Shown here piece after piece: positions 1 through 6,259 of a stretch of DNA of 8,852 nucleotides (position 1 is the stretch's first letter; each line of letters opens with the position of its first letter). The notes beneath the pieces were generated by a model. That model ran no database searches. It had not been told where the DNA came from and saw only the letters and a list, made by a program, of their open reading frames with translations. This stretch comes from Desulfocapsa sp. (GTDB lineage: Bacteria; Desulfobacterota; Desulfobulbia; Desulfobulbales; Desulfocapsaceae): positions 1 to 8,852 of the forward strand of contig JAOZLI010000101.1 of the NCBI GenBank assembly GCA_029934915.1, written 5' to 3'. The translations under genes and the position numbers were made by a program.

Positions 1-231
1 AGCTTTTGGCCTGTCACTGTCATTCAGCCAATTTAGAAAGGTATTCATTTCGCCATGTACCCGCTTCCTCCCTTCCGGCCCTGAAACAATTTCCATTTCT
101 TCAGTTCTCCATTTACCGGTAACTCTTCTACGAAAGCCGGAATATCCTCCGGGAAACAGAGCCGCATGCCACCCTTTAAGTCGTTCCTCCGACAACCGTT
201 TATCGAAATGCTGCCATATATATTTTTGCAC
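1..231 (-). CDS. Fic-family protein, 5' part only, with apparent internal deletions; runs off the left edge
   Basis: The frame is open from a GTG at 231-229 to the window edge (77 codons). A GAGGTG Shine-Dalgarno-like stretch lies 4 bases upstream, and an in-frame TAA precedes it at about 285. The protein starts VQKYIWQHFDKRLSEERLKG, followed by WHAALFPGGYSGFRRR, GKWR and EIVSGPEGRKRVH. From family knowledge, 'YIWQ' is the typical first block of Fic proteins with an N-terminal DUF4172 domain. 'ERL..WHAALFP.G.SG' to 'VSGP.GR.RVH' is the block just before the catalytic Fic fold, normally more than 100 residues later. Here the two blocks are joined, and the usual 'EAPPA.R' segment after RVH is also missing. 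Fic enzymes transfer AMP or other nucleotidyl groups to target proteins. The catalytic HPFx(D/E)GNGR motif would lie outside the window. It could be a decaying gene or a short Fic without its regulatory domain; I am sure of the family, not of function. Confidence 0.72.
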   Translation of the reverse strand, partial: MQKYIWQHFDKRLSEERLKGWHAALFPGGYSGFRRRVTGKWRTEEMEIVSGPEGRKRVHGEMNTFLNWLNDSDRPKA

Positions 232-266
232 GATACACCTCAACAATCGTATCACCAGTTGAGACG

Positions 267-295
267 GTTATATGGCATATTCGCCTCATTTACAA
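267..295 (-). promoter_or_regulatory. Candidate sigma-70-type promoter for the Fic-family gene
   Basis: On the minus strand a TTGTAA -35-like box (295-290) and a TATAAC -10-like box (272-267) are separated by exactly 17 bases. Transcription would start near 260, about 30 bases before the GTG start at 231. This is a pattern match only. The rest of the 261-base gap (232-492) shows no clear terminator for the upstream hydrolase gene and no other convincing gene. Confidence 0.45.
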
Positions 296-492
296 TATTT
301 CAACGCTATTTCTTCGGCCTATTGTTGCTAAAATAAAGAGAAATTACCCAGAAATATTTTCCCTGCCCCATTCTGATTCTCTTGCGCATAAGGTGGGTCT
401 GAAAATGTTAGCATTGCTGGGTCAGTTTATATTAGCGTTCAAGGTGATTCGCCTACCGGCTCACACAATCAAACCATATTCGCTAGCACTTT

Positions 493-1155
493 TTATACAT
501 TCCAGTCCGTTGGTGATGCAGTATTAAACCTTGAAATTCTTTTGCTGGATTCACCTTTCAATTGATAATAACTATCCTCATATATATTCCATCTACATAG
601 GTCTATTGGTGTCACCTCCGAGGCATTCACACTTCCCACTGCCCCCGCTATTTCCAAGCCTGCAGATACAAGCTCTGAACAAAAGAACTTACTAAAATCT
701 TCTTTGTTGTAAGCTGGGCCATGTATTCCAAATGGTAAGTTATCGAGTGCGTCGAGAGCTGATTTAATAGCTTGTGGAGTATCATAAGGCTTTCGATCTT
801 TAGCTTGGTTAAACAGAAAATTAAAAAATTTATTTTGATTAAATGATGCCTCTCTAATTTCCTTTTTTAATGGAAGCCACCAAACTTCACCTTCGTAATC
901 TAATCTATCACTAAACCTAGAAACATTAACTCCATTAAAGCCATTTAGCGACGTTGATTCAATAATTTGATTAAAATATCTTCCTGTCTCATCTTCTGGT
1001 ATTTTTGTCTGAAGGATTACTCCAACATGTGAAACACTAGAAAAAGTGGCAAATTTTATTATTTCTGAAAAGTGGCCTTTTCCTCCAAAAGCAACTACAT
1101 CTCCTGGTTGCATTATTTTTCTTGCTTCTTCATAAGTTATTTGTTGTGCTGACAT
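493..1155 (-). CDS. YiiX-like permuted NlpC/P60 (papain-like) cysteine hydrolase
   Basis: The protein has 220 residues, with no signal peptide or membrane segment, so it is probably cytoplasmic. It starts at ATG 1155 with AAGGAG seven bases upstream (1168-1163). Motifs follow the circularly permuted NlpC/P60 order of the YiiX/YebB group: an early 'PGDVVAF' strand (17-23), 'SHVGVIL' with candidate catalytic His43, 'IIESTSLNG' with Glu66, and late 'FFCSELV' with candidate nucleophile Cys159 before a helix. This group resembles lecithin:retinol acyltransferases and includes amidases or acyltransferases acting on peptidoglycan-like or lipid substrates. The substrate here is unknown. The gene is separated from the fdh operon by a terminator and about 580 bases of AT-rich DNA, and its 5' half is itself AT-rich, which suggests acquisition. 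The family call is fairly firm; the reaction is inferred. Confidence 0.75.
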   Translation of the reverse strand: MSAQQITYEEARKIMQPGDVVAFGGKGHFSEIIKFATFSSVSHVGVILQTKIPEDETGRYFNQIIESTSLNGFNGVNVSRFSDRLDYEGEVWWLPLKKEIREASFNQNKFFNFLFNQAKDRKPYDTPQAIKSALDALDNLPFGIHGPAYNKEDFSKFFCSELVSAGLEIAGAVGSVNASEVTPIDLCRWNIYEDSYYQLKGESSKRISRFNTASPTDWNV

Positions 1156-1162
1156 CTTTATT

Positions 1163-1168
1163 CTCCTT
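1163..1168 (-). promoter_or_regulatory. Ribosome binding site of the YiiX-like gene
   Basis: AAGGAG lies 7 bases before the ATG at 1155 on the minus strand, a near-ideal spacing that fixes this start. Confidence 0.8.
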
Positions 1169-1217
1169 TTATGGTTTAAGGTTTTGTAGTGCTAACGGGT
1201 TGGTCATGGATTTACCG

Positions 1218-1248
1218 AAGATAAAAGTAAAGATAAGGAAAGATAAGG
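1218..1248. repeat. Short tandem repeat AAAGATAAGG
   Basis: Two perfect adjacent copies of AAAGATAAGG occupy 1229-1238 and 1239-1248. A degenerate third copy, AAGATAAAAG, lies at 1218-1227. The array would be in the leader of the hydrolase mRNA, read there as CCTTATCTTT. No function is evident; it could be a binding site or simple slippage. Confidence 0.6.
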
Positions 1249-1298
1249 GGGCAGAGTAAAATCAAACTGACTCAATTTACTTTTTTTCTCTGCATATT

Positions 1299-1328
1299 TT
1301 TATAGATTTTCAAACAGCACGGCGTCAC
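1299..1328 (-). promoter_or_regulatory. Weak candidate promoter for the YiiX-like gene
   Basis: On the minus strand GTGACG (1328-1323) and TATAAA (1304-1299) are 18 bases apart and could act as -35 and -10 boxes. That would give a leader of about 135 bases, which is long. AT-rich DNA produces such matches by chance, so confidence is low. Confidence 0.27.
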
Positions 1329-1329
1329 T

Positions 1330-1360
1330 GTAAATAGATAGGGTTTCACCAATCTATTAC
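1330..1360. repeat. Imperfect inverted repeat just upstream of the candidate hydrolase promoter
   Basis: GTAA (1330-1333) pairs with TTAC (1357-1360). After a one-base bulge, TAGAT (1335-1339) pairs with ATCTA (1352-1356). After a mismatch, GG pairs with CC around the loop GTTTCA. There is no U-tract on either side, so it is not an intrinsic terminator. It abuts the candidate -35 box and could be an operator or an upstream regulatory site. A second, weaker hairpin (1394-1404 with 1413-1420) also has GTAA/TTAC ends. The rest of the 1361-1740 stretch is AT-rich and shows no gene I can support. Confidence 0.5.
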
Positions 1361-1740
1361 CCTAACCATACTTTCTTTCAAAAACAAACAGATGTAAAAA
1401 ATGAATCCACCCTCATTTACAATCTAAGTACAACTAACAACAAGACACAACAATATCAAGTAGATTTAAAATACCATAAAATTACTAATTACTTTTTCTA
1501 CTTATTTTGAAGAAATTTGTGCAGAAGGAATATTCTTTTTGTAAATAATTACCAAAAAAAACAGGCAAAGGAATTGATACAAATAAAAGGTTAGGAATCA
1601 AATCGATTATATTGAATAACCATATTCCCTTTCGATTGAGAAAAAGTCCCACTAGAAAAACTTCCTACGAACACCACCAAAAACTGGTAATTTGCCAAAC
1701 TGGAAAAAATATTAGCATTTCCCGATGAACTATTCTGGTT

Positions 1741-1807
1741 AAAAAACAAAAAAATAGGCCACTCTTCTCCTACACCAAATATTACCAAGTGAGGAGAGGC
1801 GGCCTAT
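1741..1807 (-). terminator. Rho-independent terminator of the formate dehydrogenase operon
   Basis: Read on the minus strand, ATAGGCC (1807-1801) pairs with GGCCTAT (1760-1754). Above an internal loop, CTCCT (read at 1771-1767 as AGGAG) pairs with 1796-1792, and a CAC/GTG pair closes a 13-base loop at 1776-1788. The stem is followed directly by a T-rich run, TTTTTTTGTTTTTT (about 1754-1741). It starts 27 bases after the fdhC stop codon, as expected for the end of the operon. Confidence 0.85.
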
Positions 1808-1834
1808 ATAGTTCTTTTATATTACGAGAATATA

Positions 1835-2587
1835 TTAGCTTTTAAATCTACTATGCAAAATAGCAACCTCCTCCTGAGGTTTATAACCACTAATCATACT
1901 ACCAAGTGACCCGGCAATAGCAAACAAGGACATATAAAGATGCACAAGAAACATAGCACTAAGAGCAGCAGCAAGGAAATTATGGATAATCACCATCAGC
2001 CGCAGAGTATCCGTTGGTCCCTGAAAAGACCAGAGCACATACCCACTATAGGCAAGAACAAAACCGCCTAAGGTTGCCAGCCAAAACCACATCTTCTGCC
2101 CGGCATTAAACTTCCCGGCAGGTACCGGCATCTTTTCCTTACTCAGGTAGCCCCCCATAATAAACATCCATTTGATATCATAGCCAACCGGCAACATATC
2201 TTTCAGCCAGATAATAAACATAGGTATTGCAGCCACGGTAAACAGCAAGCCGGATGCAATATGCACCGACCTGCCGCCCATGATCAGAGCACCACCACCC
2301 AATGGTTTGGAAAAGATTACCATCAATCCGGTGAGCACCATAAAAGAAAAGGTCACGGCTGCAATCCAATGGATAATCCTCGAAAACAGATCGAAGAAAT
2401 ACACCTGTGGCCCGTCATGTGCAAAACGTTTGGGGCCAATGACCATATAGTGCAGCAAAAGTACACAGGGGATAATGGTCATTATCAGGAGAAACAGGCG
2501 GCCAAACAGCGACTCTTGTAAATTAGTAAAGAGCTGGCCATATTGCAGCCATTCTCCTGTGAATGCGTTGTTAAATTTCAGCCACAT
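1835..2587 (-). CDS. fdhC: Formate dehydrogenase cytochrome b subunit (gamma, FdnI-like)
   Basis: This integral membrane di-haem cytochrome b of 250 residues anchors the enzyme and passes electrons from FdhB to quinone, probably menaquinone. Likely membrane segments lie at about 31-50, 70-93, 107-128, 165-187 and 198-225. Candidate haem ligands are His73 (in 'RIIHW'), His109 ('SVHIASG'), His202 ('IHNFLA') and His216 ('VHLYMS'), matching in order the four histidines of E. coli FdnI. Compared with FdnI (about 217 residues) there is an extra N-terminal segment that contains an additional hydrophobic helix. The gene starts 9 bases after the fdhB stop with AGGG as a modest ribosome binding site, so it is co-transcribed and probably coupled. 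An intrinsic terminator follows. The family assignment is strong; the symbol follows the Shewanella/Wolinella usage. Confidence 0.92.
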   Translation of the reverse strand: MWLKFNNAFTGEWLQYGQLFTNLQESLFGRLFLLIMTIIPCVLLLHYMVIGPKRFAHDGPQVYFFDLFSRIIHWIAAVTFSFMVLTGLMVIFSKPLGGGALIMGGRSVHIASGLLFTVAAIPMFIIWLKDMLPVGYDIKWMFIMGGYLSKEKMPVPAGKFNAGQKMWFWLATLGGFVLAYSGYVLWSFQGPTDTLRLMVIIHNFLAAALSAMFLVHLYMSLFAIAGSLGSMISGYKPQEEVAILHSRFKS

Positions 2588-2596
2588 AATATCGCC

Positions 2597-3184
2597 CTAG
2601 TCTTTGTATGCCTTCTTATCCTGTCCCCAGGCACTCGCACCCGAGCCACGTTTAAACACACGTTCACGATAGACATCTGAAACTTCAGAAGCATCTCCAG
2701 CAAGCAGTGCTTTGGTAGCACACATACCAGCACAAAGGGGTACCTTTCCTTCGGCGATACGATTCTGGCCATAGAGTTTAATCTCTTTGGCACTGAAGTT
2801 TTCTTCAGGGCCACCGGCGCAGAATGTGCATTTATCCATGGCACCACGTGCACCAAAAACCTGGCCGCTTGGAAACTGTGGAGCTCCAAAGGGGCAAGCC
2901 ATAAAACAGTAGCCACAACCGATACATGCTTCCTTATCGTGCAAGACAATGCCGTCCTCACGCTGGTAGATACAGTCAACGGGGCAGACTGCTATACATG
3001 GCGCATCTGAGCAGTGCATACAGGAAATGGAAAGGGATTTCTCGCCAGGTTTTCCCTGGCCTATGGTAATTACCCGACGCCGATTAATTCCGACGGGAAT
3101 GTGGTTGCCTTCCTTACAGGCGACTACGCATCCTTTACAATCGATACAACGCTCTACATCACATAAAAATTTCATGCGTCCCAT
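2597..3184 (-). CDS. fdhB: Formate dehydrogenase iron-sulfur subunit (beta, four [4Fe-4S] clusters)
   Basis: This electron-transfer subunit of 195 residues takes electrons from FdhA and delivers them to the cytochrome FdhC. Four cysteine sets are visible: C13-C16-C19-C23; C55-C58-C63-C67; C87-C90-C93-C97; and C119-C122 with C151-C155. This is the DmsB/FdnH-type arrangement. Unlike E. coli FdnH (about 294 residues) it has no C-terminal transmembrane helix and no signal peptide. It would be carried across the membrane by the Tat signal of FdhA and held by FdhC (inference from the family). The GGAGG ribosome binding site overlaps the fdhA stop codon and sits 5 bases before ATG 3184. That favours this start over the second Met (residue 4). 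Translation is probably coupled to fdhA. Confidence 0.93.
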   Translation of the reverse strand: MGRMKFLCDVERCIDCKGCVVACKEGNHIPVGINRRRVITIGQGKPGEKSLSISCMHCSDAPCIAVCPVDCIYQREDGIVLHDKEACIGCGYCFMACPFGAPQFPSGQVFGARGAMDKCTFCAGGPEENFSAKEIKLYGQNRIAEGKVPLCAGMCATKALLAGDASEVSDVYRERVFKRGSGASAWGQDKKAYKD

Positions 3185-3189
3185 AATTT

Positions 3190-3194
3190 CCTCC
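3190..3194 (-). promoter_or_regulatory. Ribosome binding site of fdhB, overlapping the fdhA stop codon
   Basis: GGAGG is read on the minus strand at 3194-3190. Its first base is the last base of the fdhA TAG stop (3196-3194), and it lies 5 bases before the fdhB ATG. This tight layout implies translational coupling and fixes the fdhB start. Confidence 0.8.
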
Positions 3195-5986
3195 TAAGCT
3201 CGACTGATCTTACACAGACCATCTTTAGTTGCCTGAATCTGAGTAACAATGTCGTAACCGTAGTTAGTACAGACATTTGCTGAGTCACCGACGACGTATG
3301 GTTCATGCCCGGCAGGATAGTTCCCGGCCAGAGACTCACCCATAAGTGTACCACCGAAATGATAGGGCATGAAGATGGTTTTTTCATCAACACGCTCTGT
3401 GAAGAATGCCTTTACCTTGACTTTGCCACCTTCCGGAGACTCGATCCAGATCATATCACCATCGCGGACACCAAGATTGTTTCCGGTTTTAGGGTTAACC
3501 TCGGCATACATCTCGGGTGCGAGTTCAGCGAGGTACTTATTGCTTCTGGTTTCTGCACCAGCGCCCATATGTTCAACCATACGACCTGTGGTAAGGACAA
3601 AGGGGAACTTCTTGGCAAGATCAGGACTCTGCTCACTCTTATACTTGGTAAAAACACGAAAATGATTAGGCTTGTCTTCGTAGGTTGGATACTTGGCGAT
3701 CAAATCCGGACGTGGTGTATGCAATGGCTCTCGATGGATAGGCACCTGATCGGGGAATGTCCAGACCACGCAACGGGCACGGGCATTGCCAAAGGGGGCC
3801 ATACCGCGGCGTATTGCTTCTTTGAGAGTTTTCTGGCTAAGATCTGTCTTCCAGTTGGTACCGGGTACCACATCCTTAAATTCTGGATAACCACCTTTGA
3901 CTTCACTGCCAGGGTTATAAACACCCTCGGCCGCAAGCAGGTTTTCGGTACGCCCGGACTGGTCGTAGGTTTTTTCCAGACCGAAACGGTTTCTGAAAGG
4001 CAGCCCGCCTTCGGCCACAGGTTTTGAGACATCATACAGAATCGGCGTTCCGGGATGCTCTTCAGTCCAGCATGGCCATGGCATACCGTAGTATTCACCA
4101 TCACATGGACCGCCTTTGGCCTGCAGAGTCTCGATATCGAAGGTGTGCCAGTTCTCCATATGTTTCTTGATGCGTTCAGGAGTCTGACCGTTATAGCCGA
4201 TGGTCAGCGTTCCTTTGTTGATCTCACGGGTAATATCTTCTGGTACTTCTTTGATGTTTTTGTAGAATTTGTCTGCGAAACCAAGACGTTCAACAAGATC
4301 TTTCATGATTGTATAATCATCACGGCAACCGTTGATAGGATCAACGATTTTATGACGCCACTGGATCTGCCTCGATGTAGAAGTCACCGATCCTGAAGTC
4401 TCATACTGGCTGGAACAAGGCAGGATATACACATTATCCGTGGTACATGTTGCAGCAGCCATGGTTGGGAAAGGATCTACGATAACAAAGAGATCCAGCA
4501 TGTTATAGGCTTTAACAACTCTATTATACTGAGAGTTGGAGTTTGATCCGCAACCCCACTGAATCATGGCCTTGATGGGTGTATACTGCTCAATTTTCTC
4601 TTCGCCCAACACGCCTTCATACCAGCGGGCAAGGGTGAAACCCTTGGCGTTCATCCATTTTTTCTCTTTAAATCTGGATACGATATAATCATAATCCACA
4701 TCCCAGACACGACACCAATGCTTCCAGGAACCGTCTGCCAACCCATAGTAACCAGGCAAGGTGTGAGAAAGGACACACATATCCGTTGCGCCCTGCACGT
4801 TGTCATGGCCACGGAAAATATTGGTACCACCACCGGATTTACCCATATTACCAAGAGCCAGCTGCAGAATACAGAAAGCACGAGTAATGGAAGAACCGAT
4901 ATGATGCTGGGTTCCACCCATACACCAGGTCAGTGAGGCCGGACGATTTTCAGCTAATATCCTGGCGACTTTTCTGGTCTGTGCCGCTGGAATTCCGGTT
5001 ACATTTTCAACTTCTTCCGGCGTGTATTGGGTAATAGCATCCGCCATCTCCTGAAAACCGGCAACCCGGGTAGCAACAAACTCTTTGTCCTGCCAGCCCT
5101 TCTGGATAATCTCGTTAATCAGGCCCATAATAAAGATACAGTCAGTACCAGGACGAATACGAACAAACTCATCCGCCTTGGCAGCGAGTTTGGTAAAACG
5201 CGGATCAACCACGATGATTGGCGCATTGTTGACCTCTTTGGCATGCAGAATATGCTGCATAGAGACCGGATGCGCTTCTGCAGCATTGGATCCGATAAAA
5301 ATCATTGCCTGAGCACGTCTCATATCATTGAGACTGTTGGTCATTGCTCCGTAACCCCATGTATTGGCGACACCTGCCACCGTTGTAGAGTGTCAGATCC
5401 TTGCCTGGTGGTCGACGTTATTCGACCCCCAGAAAGCTGCAAATTTTCGTTGCAGATAAGCCATCTCGGTGGAGACCTTGGCACTGCCGTTTAGATGCAG
5501 GGCATCGGGACCATCCTTCTCACGAATAGAGGTGAGTTTAGCAGCAATCTCGCTCATGGCCTGATCCCATGAGATCTTCTGCCACTTGCCATTCACCCGT
5601 TTCATGGGATTTTTGAGTCGTTTGTCAGAATGAACCATATCAATGGCAGAGGCCCCTTTACAACAGTATCCTCCCCGACTAACTGGATGATCCTGAGCCA
5701 CTTCCTGACGGAGCCAGACACCGTTACGCACTTCGGCCTGGATACCACAGCCAACGGCGCAATGGGTACAAACGGAACGCACTGTTTTTGCATCGGGGTA
5801 GGCTGCTTTGGTTGCTGCCGAAGTGGCTGCTTTGGCTGTCATGCGGGTGGTCATTGCCGCACCGGTCAGTGCTGCAGTCGCGGCCGACAGTTTCAAAAAT
5901 GAACGCCTGGCAACCTTGGGATTCAGGGTCACCCGACTGGTTTTTGTTCCTACAGAAGAGGAACTGCGGATTTTTCGTTGAGCCAT
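3194..5986 (-). CDS. fdhA: Selenocysteine-containing formate dehydrogenase catalytic subunit (alpha)
   Basis: This is one 930-residue protein read through an in-frame TGA at 5395-5393 (Sec198). It oxidises formate to CO2 in the periplasm using a Mo- or W-bis(pyranopterin guanine dinucleotide) cofactor and one [4Fe-4S] cluster. In order: a Tat signal with 'ARRSFLK' (Arg27, Arg28) and an alanine-rich h-region; cluster ligands Cys73, Cys76, Cys80 and Cys108, the last followed by C-K-G with conserved Lys110; 'DHQARI-Sec-H' (193-199), matching the 'DNQAR(V)UH' site of E. coli FdnG; 'NAAEAHP' (about 234-240); and a C-terminal molybdopterin dinucleotide-binding domain from about 794. The frame before and after TGA is identical, with no frameshift. 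A naive gene caller would split it at 5393-5395, with the second half starting at GTG 5380. ATG 5986 has GGGAG about 9 bases upstream. It lies 21 bases after the small Tat gene. 'fdnG' would be an equally fair symbol. Confidence 0.95.
5355..5395 (-). promoter_or_regulatory. Bacterial SECIS element for Sec198 of fdhA
   Basis: Eleven bases after the TGA (5395-5393), the mRNA has GGUGGC-AGGUGUC-GCCA. The stem UGGC (5379-5376) pairs with GCCA (5368-5365), with an AGGUGUC loop. The 'GGU.GCAGGU' core and the 11-base distance match the E. coli fdhF SECIS that SelB recognises. An outer helix is possible between CUCUA (5390-5386) and UGGGG (5359-5355), mostly through G-C and G-U pairs. The pairing was worked out by hand, not by folding software. 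Confidence 0.8.
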
Positions 5987-6007
5987 TGTGAAGTTCTCCC
6001 TTTATGG

Positions 6008-6196
6008 TTACCGTAATGAATCGTAATATTTCTGAAAAGCATCGCTCTTCTGGTAAAGCACTTCATCCGGGCGCTTACTTGCTTTTGCTTCCCGGGCCTG
6101 CACCTTTTTGCCAACAAGTGCAGAGCCTGCGACAATGGCAGACCCTGCAAATATTTGCTTCAAAAATGAGCGCCTTTTGTCATCATTTTCTTTCAT
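6008..6196 (-). CDS. Formate dehydrogenase region Tat-targeted small protein
   Basis: This protein of 62 residues consists mostly of a twin-arginine signal. 'DKRRSFLKQ' (Arg8, Arg9) is followed by a hydrophobic stretch and a likely cleavage site after 'VQA' (Ala34), leaving about 28 mature residues. The mature end 'EVLYQKSDAFQKYYDSLR' matches the conserved tail I recall for the 'formate dehydrogenase region TAT target' family (TIGR02811), found beside fdhA in many proteobacteria. Its exact role is unsettled; a part in maturation or as a small periplasmic subunit is plausible. ATG 6196 has a strong GGAGGAG seven bases upstream (6210-6204). It lies 63 bases after the chaperone gene and 21 bases before fdhA. 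Its RRSFLK motif is identical to that of FdhA. Confidence 0.85.
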   Translation of the reverse strand: MKENDDKRRSFLKQIFAGSAIVAGSALVGKKVQAREAKASKRPDEVLYQKSDAFQKYYDSLR

Positions 6197-6203
6197 ACGT
6201 CGT

Positions 6204-6210
6204 CTCCTCC
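6204..6210 (-). promoter_or_regulatory. Strong ribosome binding site of the small Tat protein gene
   Basis: GGAGGAG lies 7 bases before ATG 6196. It is the strongest Shine-Dalgarno match in the operon, which supports real and possibly high translation of this tiny gene. Confidence 0.8.
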
Positions 6211-6214
6211 ATAA

Positions 6215-6242
6215 AGGTTATGGTAACAGTTACAGGTTATGG
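6215..6242. repeat. Palindrome flanked by 9-base direct repeats between chaperone and small Tat genes
   Basis: AGGTTATGG occurs at 6215-6223 and again at 6234-6242. Between and slightly overlapping the first copy is the perfect inverted repeat GTAAC-A-GTTAC (6223-6233). It occupies the 63-base gap before the small Tat gene. It could be an operator, an RNA-processing hairpin or an internal regulatory site; no known regulator site is recognised. Confidence 0.6.
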
Positions 6243-6259
6243 GGCTTGCGCCTTCTCTT

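Noticed and set aside
179..527. A plus-strand stretch open for about 116 codons, with an ATG only at 405, plus an overlapping open frame from 391.
   Set aside because: There is no start codon with a ribosome binding site and no recognised motif, and both ends overlap convincing minus-strand genes.
1361..1740. Possible small RNA, CRISPR or attachment site in the AT-rich gap.
   Set aside because: There are no regularly spaced repeats, no strong structured RNA and no matching direct repeats; only short hairpins typical of AT-rich DNA.
1591..1788. A 65-codon minus-strand reading frame with a TTG start downstream of fdhC.
   Set aside because: It starts inside the loop of the fdh operon terminator, has no ribosome binding site, and its low-complexity AT-rich translation resembles no family I know.
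2578..2979. A 133-codon minus-strand frame rich in Cys and Arg inside fdhB.
   Set aside because: It is an out-of-frame reading of fdhB, whose own frame has all the expected cluster cysteines.
3305..4027. A 240-codon plus-strand reading frame opposite fdhA.
   Set aside because: It lies wholly antisense to conserved FdhA sequence, has no ribosome binding site or recognisable motif, and is best explained as a shadow of the coding strand.
5393..5395. A true stop codon or frameshift splitting fdhA into a pseudogene or two genes.
   Set aside because: The frame is the same on both sides, the position matches the known Sec residue, and a SECIS-like hairpin follows at the right distance.
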